A stretch of DNA of 9,789 nucleotides from Candidatus Bathyarchaeota archaeon (GCA_030607815.1 JAUWJG010000024.1:1-9789), one strand, 5' to 3'; counted from the stretch's first letter, positions 1-5,942 are shown. Made by a program: numbers and translations. Notes: generated by a model not told the origin, from the sequence alone.

Positions 1-171
1 ATCGCTAGAAACGGAATGTATGATGAAAAAATATTGAAGGAAGCAGTTATCTATGGAAATGTGATGGGTTCTTTTGCAATTGAAGACTATGGTGTCAAAC
101 GCCTTCTTTCTCTTACAGAAGAAGAGATAGAAGGAAGATTTCAAAAATATAAAAGAATGATAAAAGTTTAG
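1..171 (+). CDS. PfkB/ribokinase-family sugar kinase, C-terminal end only
   Basis: The window opens inside an open frame that gives the last 56 residues of a protein ending in a TAG stop. The segment GNVMGSFAIEDYGVKRLLSL followed by an acidic helix resembles the extreme C-terminus of archaeal PfkB/ribokinase-family kinases, where a helix carrying a 'G..MASF.VE.FG..RL' pattern closes the fold and is followed by a short charged tail. Such enzymes phosphorylate a sugar or nucleoside with ATP in the cytoplasm. The substrate cannot be told here, because the sugar-binding and catalytic GAGD regions lie outside the window. A hairpin-like sequence lies about 25 nt past the stop, and the next gene is convergent, so this gene probably ends its own transcript. 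The family is moderately sure; the substrate is unknown. Confidence 0.6.
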   Translation: MARNGMYDEKILKEAVIYGNVMGSFAIEDYGVKRLLSLTEEEIEGRFQKYKRMIKV

Positions 172-196
172 GAGAGGTAACTTTTATTTCCTGAAT

Positions 197-231
197 CTTC
201 TTAACATGAAACGTTGAGAAGCTTTGTGTTT
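197..231 (+). terminator. Possible hairpin terminator after the kinase gene
   Basis: CTTCTTAAC (197-205) pairs over nine positions, one of them a wobble, with GTTGAGAAG (213-221) around a 7-nt loop. A T-rich stretch (CTTTGTGTTT) follows. It sits about 25 nt after the kinase stop, between two convergent genes. Archaeal termination depends mostly on T-tracts, and this one is interrupted, so the call is tentative. The rest of 172-372 shows no gene. Confidence 0.35.
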
Positions 232-372
232 AAAGAAAAACAGTTTTCAAAGAGTATCCAATGTTTTAAGATTAAACGCTTATCCTAGAGCTTCGAAGAT
301 GGAAGGTCATGTTTTATCTCTTGTAATTGGAGAGATTATATTTTAGAAATAACATACACAAATATCAATCTT

Positions 373-1344
373 TTATCTCGGCATAACGATATCGGCTATG
401 TCTATACTATATGAACAGATTTGGTCTAGAGCAGCAGCGACAGAAGAGATATAGGAAATGAGTTTTGGCGATTCCCCTACTAAAAGTTTATCCAATTCCC
501 TGAAGGTTTCTGTATTTTGTTTACCAATGTTTATGATATTCTCTACGCGAGCGAGATCTTTGGTAAAAAATGCTTGTATTGCATCCTTATGCATCAAATA
601 GGATTGTTCACCTAACCGCTGTAAGAGTTGGATATTATCTTTTGGAATAGGAATATCATAATTGTCAATAATTTTTTCTGCAATTTTACATGAATAATCT
701 GCAATTGATTCTATATAACTCGCTATTAATCGATAGTCGAGTCCATCTATTGGAAGAATGTTCATTTTTTCGCCTAGTCTCGGGTTTAGAATGGTTGCTC
801 TTATGAGACGAACTAGGAGGAAGTAGAGACGGTCTACTTCATCATCTCGTTTAACGATAGCTTTTGCTAGAAGTATGTTCCCTTCTATAAAAGCGGTTAT
901 TGCATCCAAGTGCATATCGGATGCGAATAAATATTCCCGACGTATAACTTTTTCCGGTGGGAATGAGGTGGGTTCTAAGATACAATTTAGGAGAACGCTG
1001 TAAGCGTCTTCTTCAACGATTTCTAAACCGATTAATCGACGAGCTGTTTTACGCGCGATTTTAGAAACTTCGGGTGGAAGACGGTTTCTCCCTTTAATTT
1101 TAATAGTGTCTGAGCCTAAAAGATATTTACCGGTTATTTCTCTTTCAAGATGGGGGGATGGTACAATGGTCGCTTTTTGTACATGTTTCTCGAAGTTGTA
1201 TTGTGGATCAACAACAATACAGCCATCAGTCCTCGCAATAAGTGCAATTACAGATCCCTTTTTTAGGCCACATCGATGTGCCCATTTTCTTGGGAGAGAT
1301 ATGAAGAAGCTGCCACCCGTCTCTTGAACTTTTCTAAGATCCAT
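373..1344 (-). CDS. AbrB-domain PhoU-like regulator
   Basis: Predicted cytoplasmic regulator of 323 residues. Residues 1-48 (MDLRKVQETGGSFFISLPRKW, then GLKKGSVIAL and IVVDP) form a SpoVT/AbrB-type DNA-binding domain of the kind fused to many archaeal PhoU proteins. Residues about 135-320 are helical and PhoU-like, with an acidic RDDEVDRLY stretch (166-174) resembling the metal-binding helix motif, and a second helical repeat (IESIADYSCKIAEKIID, then DLARVENIINIGKQ). PhoU proteins modulate phosphate uptake and signalling; no pst transporter gene is visible here, so the link to phosphate rests on the family. I chose the ATG at 1344 because GAGG (minus strand, 1354-1357) sits 9 nt upstream and because family members begin near this point. 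A GTG at 1359 would add MRISI but lacks a Shine-Dalgarno. It is divergent from DP1 and probably monocistronic. Confidence 0.8.
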   Translation of the reverse strand: MDLRKVQETGGSFFISLPRKWAHRCGLKKGSVIALIARTDGCIVVDPQYNFEKHVQKATIVPSPHLEREITGKYLLGSDTIKIKGRNRLPPEVSKIARKTARRLIGLEIVEEDAYSVLLNCILEPTSFPPEKVIRREYLFASDMHLDAITAFIEGNILLAKAIVKRDDEVDRLYFLLVRLIRATILNPRLGEKMNILPIDGLDYRLIASYIESIADYSCKIAEKIIDNYDIPIPKDNIQLLQRLGEQSYLMHKDAIQAFFTKDLARVENIINIGKQNTETFRELDKLLVGESPKLISYISSVAAALDQICSYSIDIADIVMPR

Positions 1345-1353
1345 AATGCTTAT

Positions 1354-1415
1354 CCTCACTCTTTAAAGATTAAAGAACTTCCTTAATATTAATAAATGAA
1401 TATTATAAAGAACTT
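1354..1415. promoter_or_regulatory. Divergent promoter region between AbrB-PhoU and DP1
   Basis: Toward DP1, an A/T box (TATTATAAAG, 1401-1410) is centred about 35 nt before the ATG at 1440, which predicts a start within a few bases of the codon; no Shine-Dalgarno is seen there. Toward PhoU, TTTATTAATATT (minus strand, about 1385-1396) predicts a roughly 20-nt leader holding GTGAGG (1354-1359). The exact 10-mer TAAAGAACTT occurs at 1371-1380 and 1406-1415, and AATATT at 1385-1390 and 1399-1404. These could be operators controlling both genes. Promoter positions are inferred from spacing only. Confidence 0.45.
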
Positions 1416-1439
1416 GTTTTAAATGAGACGTATATTAAA

Positions 1440-2984
1440 ATGCAAAGTAGTCTCTCCGTAAATGAAAAGGTAAAGAGGACGATAGCCCTAATAATATCTT
1501 CAGGATACCAATTAGACCCTGAAGGGTTAGTCTATCTTCAGAACTTAGCAAAAGATAAGAAGATAGAAGATTGGGTTAAGACCGTGATAAGTAGATTATC
1601 TAACCTAGAAGAGAAACCACTCTTTATAACTAAAAAGATATTAGCGGAAAATGTAGACATTGCCTTAACGACAGAAAATTCTGATCACAAAATATCGAGT
1701 ATTGGGAGACCGTTCCGTGCTTATGCAAAGGAAATAAATTCAGAAATAGATACGTTAGATGATGTCCCTACAATGTATAGTTCACCTAAAAAAATAAATA
1801 ATTTCTTAGAACTTTTCAAAGATCGATTCAATAAAATTGAAAAAATATTAAAAAAGCGACTGGATGTTAGAGGTGCCGTTACCATAAACGTTGCCTTGAA
1901 AGCTTCTCAAAAGTCTAAAGTAAAAATAATTGGCATTGTAATGGAAAAAAGAGAGAGCTTAAAAAATATTTTTATTCGCATTGAGGACTATGAAGCGTCT
2001 GCCATGGTTTTAATACCCTCTAACGTTAGAAGAGAAGTCTTCGAGACAGCGCAGAGGATATTTTTAGATCAAGTGGTGTGCGTAGAAGCGATAAAAGGCA
2101 GAAATGAGTTATTGATTGCCTCAAATTTAATTAATCCAGATATTCCAGAAAAAAAACATAATACAGCAACAGATCAAGTCTATGCTGCCTTACTCTCAGA
2201 TTTACATGTAGGAAGCAAAGAGTTTCTAGAAGAAGCTTTTCAGAAGTTTATTCAATGGTTAAAAGGAAAAAATGGAAACCATAAACAGAAAGAAATCGCT
2301 GGAAGAGTGAAATATATTATAATCGCGGGAGATATTGTGGACGGAATAGGGATATATCCTAATCAAGAGAAGGATCTCAATATCAAAAATGTGTATGAAC
2401 AGTACCGTGTTGCTGCAAAATTAATAGAACAGATACCGGAATATATTGAAGTTATCATTAGTCCTGGAAACCATGATGCAACAAGACAGGCTCTTCCTCA
2501 ACCTAAAATTTTAAAAGAATATGCGGAACCAATTTATGAAGCAAGAAACGTCATAATGGTTAGAAATCCAGCGAAAATGCGCCTCCATGGTGTTAACTTC
2601 CTCGTATACCACGGACGAAGTTTAGACGATGTTATACGTGTGATCCCAGAGGTGACATACCAGAACTTGGAGCATAGTACACATATAGCCATGAGACAAC
2701 TCCTCAAGGTTCGCCATTTAGCACCTACATATGGCAATAAAACGCCAATAGCTCCTTTACCAAACGATGCATTAGTTATAGATACCCCGCCAGATATATT
2801 TCATGCAGGACACCTCCATGTTATAGGATACGAGATGTACCGAGGTACCTTAATAATCAACTCAGGAGCATGGCAAAGTAAAACACCGTTTCAAGAGAGA
2901 ATGGGGCTCACTCCGACTCCAGGAATTGCATCTATAGTTGATCTTAGCACCTTTAATGTCATGCCAATTAGTTTTCTGTCATAA
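1440..2984 (+). CDS. polB: DNA polymerase D (Pol II) small subunit DP1, 3'-5' exonuclease
   Basis: Small subunit (514 aa) of the archaeal replicative polymerase PolD; it binds DP2 and supplies the proofreading 3'-5' exonuclease. Residues about 5-75 look like the N-terminal helical domain, followed by a charged linker. Residues about 140-230 form the OB-fold region (RGAVTINVALKA..VKIIGIVM). The calcineurin/Mre11-like phosphoesterase domain shows all metal-ligand motifs in order: SDLHVG (D254, H256), GDIVDG (D298), GNHD (343-346), YHGRS (H391) and GHLH (457-460). The ending GTLIINSGAWQSKTPFQERMG is typical of the family. Because the catalytic residues are intact, I expect an active nuclease. 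Length is within the usual DP1 range. It starts close behind its predicted promoter without a clear ribosome site and ends at a T-tract, next to the putative replication origin. Confidence 0.96.
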   Translation: MQSSLSVNEKVKRTIALIISSGYQLDPEGLVYLQNLAKDKKIEDWVKTVISRLSNLEEKPLFITKKILAENVDIALTTENSDHKISSIGRPFRAYAKEINSEIDTLDDVPTMYSSPKKINNFLELFKDRFNKIEKILKKRLDVRGAVTINVALKASQKSKVKIIGIVMEKRESLKNIFIRIEDYEASAMVLIPSNVRREVFETAQRIFLDQVVCVEAIKGRNELLIASNLINPDIPEKKHNTATDQVYAALLSDLHVGSKEFLEEAFQKFIQWLKGKNGNHKQKEIAGRVKYIIIAGDIVDGIGIYPNQEKDLNIKNVYEQYRVAAKLIEQIPEYIEVIISPGNHDATRQALPQPKILKEYAEPIYEARNVIMVRNPAKMRLHGVNFLVYHGRSLDDVIRVIPEVTYQNLEHSTHIAMRQLLKVRHLAPTYGNKTPIAPLPNDALVIDTPPDIFHAGHLHVIGYEMYRGTLIINSGAWQSKTPFQERMGLTPTPGIASIVDLSTFNVMPISFLS

Positions 2985-2996
2985 CTGTAAAAGTTC

Positions 2997-3003
2997 TTTT
3001 TTT
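2997..3003 (+). terminator. T-tract terminator after DP1
   Basis: Seven consecutive Ts begin 13 nt after the DP1 stop, in the form expected of archaeal intrinsic termination (a T-run without a required hairpin). Confidence 0.5.
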
Positions 3004-3200
3004 AAATTCACTATTGAATGAGTTAAATGTAATAATGTAAAATAGATAAGAATTGGGGAGCTCTAAAAAGAACAATTGAATAGGTTTTCCTGCAAAATAA
3101 TAAAGAAAAAAATAGACTATATATTTCCATTTCCTTATTTCCTTTTCAAAAAGAGAGTGCCTTAATATTATTTTAGTGTTCTAAAAAAGAAAGGAGTAGA

Positions 3201-3226
3201 CCCCCACCCCCTCATTTCTATTAGAA
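3201..3226 (-). other. ORB-like element A (degenerate dyad)
   Basis: On the minus strand the 11-nt dyad TTCTAATAGAA (3226-3216) is followed by ATGA and then by GGGGGTGGGGG (3211-3201). The dyad departs from TTCCAGTGGAA at three positions, including one symmetric pair (C4 to T, G8 to A), so its own symmetry is kept. The double G-run is strong. The G-string points away from the AT-rich block. It is the weakest dyad of the three. Confidence 0.6.
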
Positions 3227-3232
3227 AAATAT

Positions 3233-3370
3233 CTCAAAGAATTTTTTATTGTATTAACTTATTTATAAAAATATCTCCCAATTGTTATTTATTTTTTTAA
3301 TATTTAACATTACTGTAAAAAAGAATAGAGTGTTATGTTTAATTTAGTTATTTTTTTTAAAAAGATGACT
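3233..3370. other. Candidate duplex-unwinding element
   Basis: This is a 138-bp stretch with only 22 G or C bases by my count (about 84% A+T), including runs of seven and eight Ts. It lies between the inverted boxes A and B. Easily melted DNA of this kind between opposing Orc1/Cdc6 sites is what known archaeal origins use for initial opening. The function is inferred from position and composition. Confidence 0.5.
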
Positions 3371-3375
3371 ATGAA

Positions 3376-3402
3376 TTCCAATGGAAATTTAGGGGGAAGG
3401 GG
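3376..3402 (+). other. ORB-like element B
   Basis: The dyad TTCCAATGGAA (3376-3386) differs from the common archaeal TTCCAGTGGAA only at its central base. The spacer ATTTA and GGGGGAAGGGG (3392-3402) follow. Five bases between dyad and G-string matches the geometry of box C and of published boxes. The G-string points rightward, away from the AT-rich block. Confidence 0.75.
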
Positions 3403-3490
3403 CCTATATTTCTTGTCCTTTTACTTCTTTGTTAGTAAATGAATCTCCCATTTTTTGGGTATTTTAGTGGATTTAATTTTAGTTTACATC

Positions 3491-3520
3491 TTGTGAATTG
3501 TTGTGAATTGTTGTGAATTT
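3491..3520 (+). repeat. Three tandem copies of a 10-bp unit, TTGTGAATTG
   Basis: Copies at 3491-3500 and 3501-3510 are identical, and 3511-3520 differs in its last base. A 10-bp period places every copy on nearly the same helix face, which suggests a protein-binding array rather than random repetition. It lies between boxes B and C. Its TGTGAA core is shared with the wHTH-promoter dyads (CTGTGAACAT). Confidence 0.75.
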
Positions 3521-3599
3521 CTAAGTAAAATAAGACTAATTCCTGTTTAATTTATGAAATTAAAGGAGAATTGATTCATATTTCAATATTTAAAGATAA

Positions 3600-3621
3600 C
3601 CCCTTCTTTTCCACTGGAACC
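3600..3621 (-). other. ORB-like element C (near-consensus)
   Basis: Read on the minus strand: GG, then TTCCAGTGGAA (3619-3609), then AAGAA, then GGGG (3603-3600). The 11-nt dyad is exactly the form I recall as the Orc1/Cdc6 core, and the spacer differs from the familiar ACGAA by one base. It is the best single piece of evidence for an origin here. Confidence 0.8.
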
Positions 3622-3756
3622 TTTAGATTATTCGGTTATTAACTTGTTTATATGAAGTATTATGCTGTGAACCTCTGAATTATCAAACATGTTGTAATTT
3701 ACGGTCTATTTTTAATATCGTGCCTATTTTAAGATTATTTATTATCATTTCATAAA

Positions 3757-3816
3757 CTGTTAACAGGATAACTTTTTAAACTGTGAACATGTAATACTGT
3801 TAACACTAAAAGAAGG
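3757..3816 (+). promoter_or_regulatory. wHTH gene promoter with three CTGTTAACA-type operators
   Basis: The perfect palindrome CTGTTAACAG (3757-3766) and near-copies CTGTGAACAT (3781-3790) and CTGTTAACAC (3797-3806) surround a TATA-like TTTTTAAA (3773-3780). One copy lies just upstream of the box, one directly after it and one at the predicted start of transcription (about 3803). A further CTGTGAACCT lies at 3665-3674. AAGGA (3812-3816) serves as ribosome site 7 nt before the ATG. This looks like an autoregulated promoter: bound protein would block TBP/TFB or polymerase. Confidence 0.6.
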
Positions 3817-3823
3817 ATATTCT

Positions 3824-4234
3824 ATGCCTGCCCGCAAAGTAAAGATTGAAGTAACAGCTGATGATGGAAACAAATTAACTGTTGTCTTCGAAGGAAAGAT
3901 TAATAGAAACAAATTACTTCAAGTGTTAGACTTTGTAGAACTCCTCGGTGGTATGCCAGAGCTGGTTGAAGATAAAACGTTAAATTCCCTTTCAAAATTC
4001 GATAAACTTCATAACATTGTCAATAGTAAGTTTCCTATCGGTTGGTTCACTTCGCAAGAGATAATGATCTCATACGAGGATACTTTTAGTGAACCAATAG
4101 GTCTTAGTACCGTTTCTACGTATTTATCTCGACTAACCAGACGGGGCTTTCTTGTACGATCCGGTTCTTTTGTAGAAAGAAGATATAAACTTAGACGTGT
4201 GATTCAACAAGAGAATTCACCTACTAACGCATAA
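3824..4234 (+). CDS. Small winged-helix DNA-binding protein beside the origin
   Basis: Predicted 136-aa cytoplasmic protein. Residues 5-24 (VKIEVTADDGNKLTVVFEG) look like a beta hairpin and 26-41 like a helix (RNKLLQVLDFVELL), a possible dimerisation module. Residues about 62-125 form a winged helix: LHNIVNSKF, then WFTSQEIMISYEDTF, then the recognition helix LSTVSTYLSRLTRRGFLVRSG and a wing ending ERRYKL. I do not recognise a named family. It is most likely a transcription factor acting on the dyads at its own promoter. Its place at the edge of a putative origin also recalls WhiP, the winged-helix initiator beside a Sulfolobus origin, but homology to WhiP is not shown here. ATG start with AAGGA upstream; the gene appears to be transcribed alone. 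Confidence 0.75.
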   Translation: MPARKVKIEVTADDGNKLTVVFEGKINRNKLLQVLDFVELLGGMPELVEDKTLNSLSKFDKLHNIVNSKFPIGWFTSQEIMISYEDTFSEPIGLSTVSTYLSRLTRRGFLVRSGSFVERRYKLRRVIQQENSPTNA

Positions 4235-4236
4235 CC

Positions 4237-4254
4237 TTTTCTAAGACCTTTTTA
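4237..4254 (+). terminator. T-rich terminator region after the wHTH gene
   Basis: Two short T-runs (4237-4240 and 4249-4253) follow the stop at once, in the gap before the convergent pseudogene ends. No hairpin is needed for archaeal T-tract termination, but the runs are short. Confidence 0.3.
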
Positions 4255-4272
4255 ACGAATGCTTATACATTC

Positions 4273-4984
4273 TTAGTGCTTCTGGATAATTTTTTTCTCA
4301 AGAGTCTCTTTTATAAGTTTCTTTGTGGCTCTGTAGGTGAACGGTTTTCTTTGGGAGTCTCTCTCTATCCTTCCTTCCAGAGTTTCTTCATGAGGCGTGA
4401 TGTATGTTCCCTTGTTTTTCTGATTTTCTTCACCATTTTTGATGCCGTCATGGAACTCTTCTCAACTAGCAGATTTAATACCAGTCGCTCTGTCTCTATG
4501 ATCCTTGAAAGTGGTTGTTTCTCTGTTTGTATTATCGTTTCGTTTCTCTCCGTTTTAGAGGTTTGTTGGATCTTTGCATTGAAGGTTTTTATTCGTTTTT
4601 GAAACTCTTCTTGTGTTTTCGTTAAATTCCGAATTTTTCTTTATATTTCCTTCATAAGGATAATAAGCTTCCTATCAGACGTTGAAGTGGTCTGTATCTG
4701 TCTCGTTAAGTTCAGAAGTTTTTTTTCTAATCTTTGAAGTTTTACTATTTCATGGTTTATCTTTGTTTGCGTAACCTGTATTCCCAGATCCTTTGTATAT
4801 TTGATTCTCTCTTCTCACCTTTCAACTTTTGAAGCGTCGTTGTTAGTACCTGTAAACTGATCTCAGCGTTCTCATAATCCTCTCTTGTTTGCAGCAGTAT
4901 TCTCCTGTAAATAATTGCAAATGTCACTATTCCTAAAACGAAGATTGCAACTGATGCATATGTTAAGCTCTCTCAAATATCCAA
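4273..4984 (-). pseudogene. Decayed membrane-anchored coiled-coil protein with C-terminal winged helix
   Basis: No long frame survives, yet stitched minus-strand frames give one coherent protein of about 237 residues. TTG at 4984 follows AGAGGT, 11 nt after the upstream gene's stop. Residues 8-26 form one membrane helix (LTYASVAIFVLGIVTFAIIYRR); then comes a long charged coiled coil (REDYENAEISL..TLQKLKGE / ERIKYTKDLGIQVTQTK..LQRLEKKLLNLTRQI..KIRNLTKTQEEF); then a MarR/ArsR-like winged helix (RLVLNLLVEKSSMTASKMVKK..TREHTSRLMKKLWKEG / ERDSQRKPFTYRATKKL), ending at TAA 4275-4273. Four lesions: TGA at codon 4 (4975-4973), a frameshift near 4812, TAA (4643-4641), and a frameshift at 4357-4367 producing TAG. 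Each frameshift equals one lost base (or two gained) inside a GA-rich tract. Membrane-tethered wHTH proteins of this plan occur in archaea. A hydrophobic plus-strand frame at 4276-4602 is its antisense shadow. Confidence 0.75.
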
Positions 4985-4995
4985 CGTCTAAACCT

Positions 4996-5577
4996 CTACC
5001 TTTCATCAAAACGAATTGTAGAAGAAAGAACATCAATCTTTGTAATTATACCAATTAATGTTTCTTTATCAATAACCAAGACCGCTGGATGTCCTGAAGA
5101 CATAATACTCAAAACTTCATCTATACCCATAGATGGGTTTACTGTGATAAATGGATTTTCCATGATATTATAGATTGGTGTAAAGAACATTTTTCGAATA
5201 TTTCCGCCTCTAATTATTCTATGTATGATCGTGGATTCTTTAACACTCCCCACCATAAATTTTTCTTTTAAAACAGGAAGCTGGGAAATGTTATGTTTTC
5301 GCATTAATTCTACAGCTTTACGTACAGTATCTGTGTTTTTGACAGTTATCACAGGACTATGCATAACATCCTTAGCAATTTTTCCTTCTTTAATTAAAGA
5401 TAAAGCTCCCAGGATCTTTCTAACTGTTGAAAGGCGTGGATCAACTGAATTTTTTTCAATCCTTGCTATTAAGGATTGACTGACACCCGCCTTCTTAGCT
5501 AATTTCTTTTGGGTTAATCCCATCATTTTCCTAAGTCTACGAATATCTTCACCATTAACTAATTTAATTAGAGACAT
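4996..5577 (-). CDS. XRE-family transcriptional regulator with paired CBS domains
   Basis: 193-aa cytoplasmic regulator. Residues 10-58 are a lambda-repressor-type helix-turn-helix (IRRLRKMMGLTQKKLAKKAGVSQSLIARIEKN..PRLSTVRKILGAL). Residues about 70-125 (VMHSPVITVKNTDTVRKAVELMRKHNISQLPVL) and 135-190 (IMENPFITVNPSMGIDEVLSIMSSGHPAVLVID..LIGIITKIDVL) are two CBS repeats, a pair that typically binds adenosine nucleotides or SAM. The ligand cannot be read from the sequence. An XRE-CBS fusion is a known archaeal architecture and suggests DNA binding controlled by energy or metabolite state. Its upstream region holds the window's densest group of TGTGAT-type dyads, so autoregulation is likely. The pseudogene starts 11 nt downstream and was presumably its operon partner. 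ATG start; a possible TATA (TTTATTAC, minus strand, 5613-5606) predicts a very short leader. Confidence 0.88.
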   Translation of the reverse strand: MSLIKLVNGEDIRRLRKMMGLTQKKLAKKAGVSQSLIARIEKNSVDPRLSTVRKILGALSLIKEGKIAKDVMHSPVITVKNTDTVRKAVELMRKHNISQLPVLKEKFMVGSVKESTIIHRIIRGGNIRKMFFTPIYNIMENPFITVNPSMGIDEVLSIMSSGHPAVLVIDKETLIGIITKIDVLSSTIRFDER

Positions 5578-5615
5578 TGATTACAGTATATTTTGGAAAA
5601 TGCTTTGTAATAAAT

Positions 5616-5724
5616 GTTACATCACATGATATCACAGATGTTGTAACTGCACAGTATACCGAAATATCACACTCAAATCACGCGTGATTAGTATGTGATT
5701 AATTATTACATGTAACTAATCACA
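5616..5724. promoter_or_regulatory. Operator cluster upstream of XRE-CBS
   Basis: Several dyads are packed together. GTTACATC (5616-5623) and GATG..TGTAAC (5637-5647) flank CATGATATCACA (5625-5636, 10 of 12 matches to TGTGATATCACA). A half site ATATCACA lies at 5664-5671. The perfect palindrome AATCACGCGTGATT lies at 5676-5689. TGTGATTA (5694-5701) faces TAATCACA (5717-5724), and the palindrome TTACATGTAA (5706-5715) lies between them. The first group overlaps the expected TATA region of the XRE-CBS gene, as a repressor site would. Confidence 0.65.
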
Positions 5725-5923
5725 GATGGTGCTTTATCTCGTTGAACTAAATCTTTTCGTATACTTGTTAATAGATGTCTATATCTATGTGCTGTTGTGT
5801 GTTGACTTACTATCTTTCTTCTTTAACACATCTCTCTTTTTATCTAAACCCTCTTTTATTATTCATATCATATCCATTATTTGCTTGCGAAAATATTTTT
5901 CTATCATTGGGTGTTAAAGTGGG
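5725..5923. other. T-rich spacer with no convincing gene
   Basis: The plus strand has a 63-codon frame (5726-5917) made almost wholly of F, L, I, V, Y and S, without a ribosome site; T-rich DNA gives such frames by chance. The minus strand shows short lysine-rich pieces (for example IIKEGLDKKRDVLKKKDSK) broken by many stops, which could be gene debris or chance. I see no RNA gene. Confidence 0.4.
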
Positions 5924-5939
5924 GGTGTGATATCACACC
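5924..5939. promoter_or_regulatory. Perfect 16-bp palindrome GGTGTGATATCACACC
   Basis: This is the longest perfect version of the recurring TGTGATATCACA site. It lies 3 nt past the stop of the minus-strand gene at 5943 and about 350 bp upstream of XRE-CBS. Having no loop, it is a poor RNA hairpin and better read as a dimer-binding DNA site, perhaps a remote upstream operator. Confidence 0.65.
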
Positions 5940-5942
5940 ATG

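Larger units (their letters stand above)
2985..3823. other. Putative Orc1/Cdc6-dependent replication origin (oriC) spacer
   Basis: This 839-bp spacer has no convincing reading frame on either strand and is strongly AT-rich apart from three short GC patches. Each patch proves to be the G-string of an Origin Recognition Box-like element: centres at 3221 (minus), 3381 (plus) and 3614 (minus). The family rule is an imperfect dyad close to TTCCAGTGGAA, a short spacer and a run of Gs, bound by Orc1/Cdc6. The first two boxes are inverted with G-strings outward, around a block of about 84% A+T at 3233-3370, the arrangement expected of a duplex-unwinding element. The spacer also carries a 10-bp tandem repeat (3491-3520) and wHTH-promoter dyads. 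Placement next to DP1 recalls Thermococcales, where the origin lies beside orc1-DP1-DP2. No orc1/cdc6 gene lies in the window, so the origin is predicted from cis-elements and context. Confidence 0.72.

Noticed and set aside
952..972. ORB-like string TTCCGGTGGG..GAGGTGGG on the plus strand
   Set aside because: It matches only about 16 of 21 positions, has a broken G-run and lies inside the AbrB-PhoU gene, where the bases are explained by codons for TSFPPEK.
1106..1327. Plus-strand ORF of 73 codons
   Set aside because: It is a shadow of the AbrB-PhoU coding strand, with no start signal or recognisable motif.
3447..3459. Short hairpin CCCATTTTTTGGG in the origin spacer
   Set aside because: A four-base stem is too short to claim as a terminator or structured RNA.
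3000..3820. Search for tRNA, C/D-box RNA or CRISPR repeats in the long spacer
   Set aside because: I saw no cloverleaf, no paired C and D boxes and no regularly spaced long repeats; only ORB-like elements, the 10-bp tandem repeat and promoter dyads.
4276..4602. 108-codon plus-strand ORF starting GTG
   Set aside because: It is antisense to the reconstructed winged-helix pseudogene, whose domain pattern explains the sequence far better.
5726..5917. 63-codon plus-strand ORF of very hydrophobic composition
   Set aside because: It lacks a ribosome site, and its composition is what any T-rich strand yields. A leaderless small membrane protein is not excluded, since an A/T box lies about 25 bp upstream.
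5901..5925. Possible fourth ORB: G-run GGGGG at 5921-5925 after TCATTGGG
   Set aside because: No TTCC..GGAA dyad lies at the correct distance; the Gs are better explained as the flank of the 16-bp palindrome.
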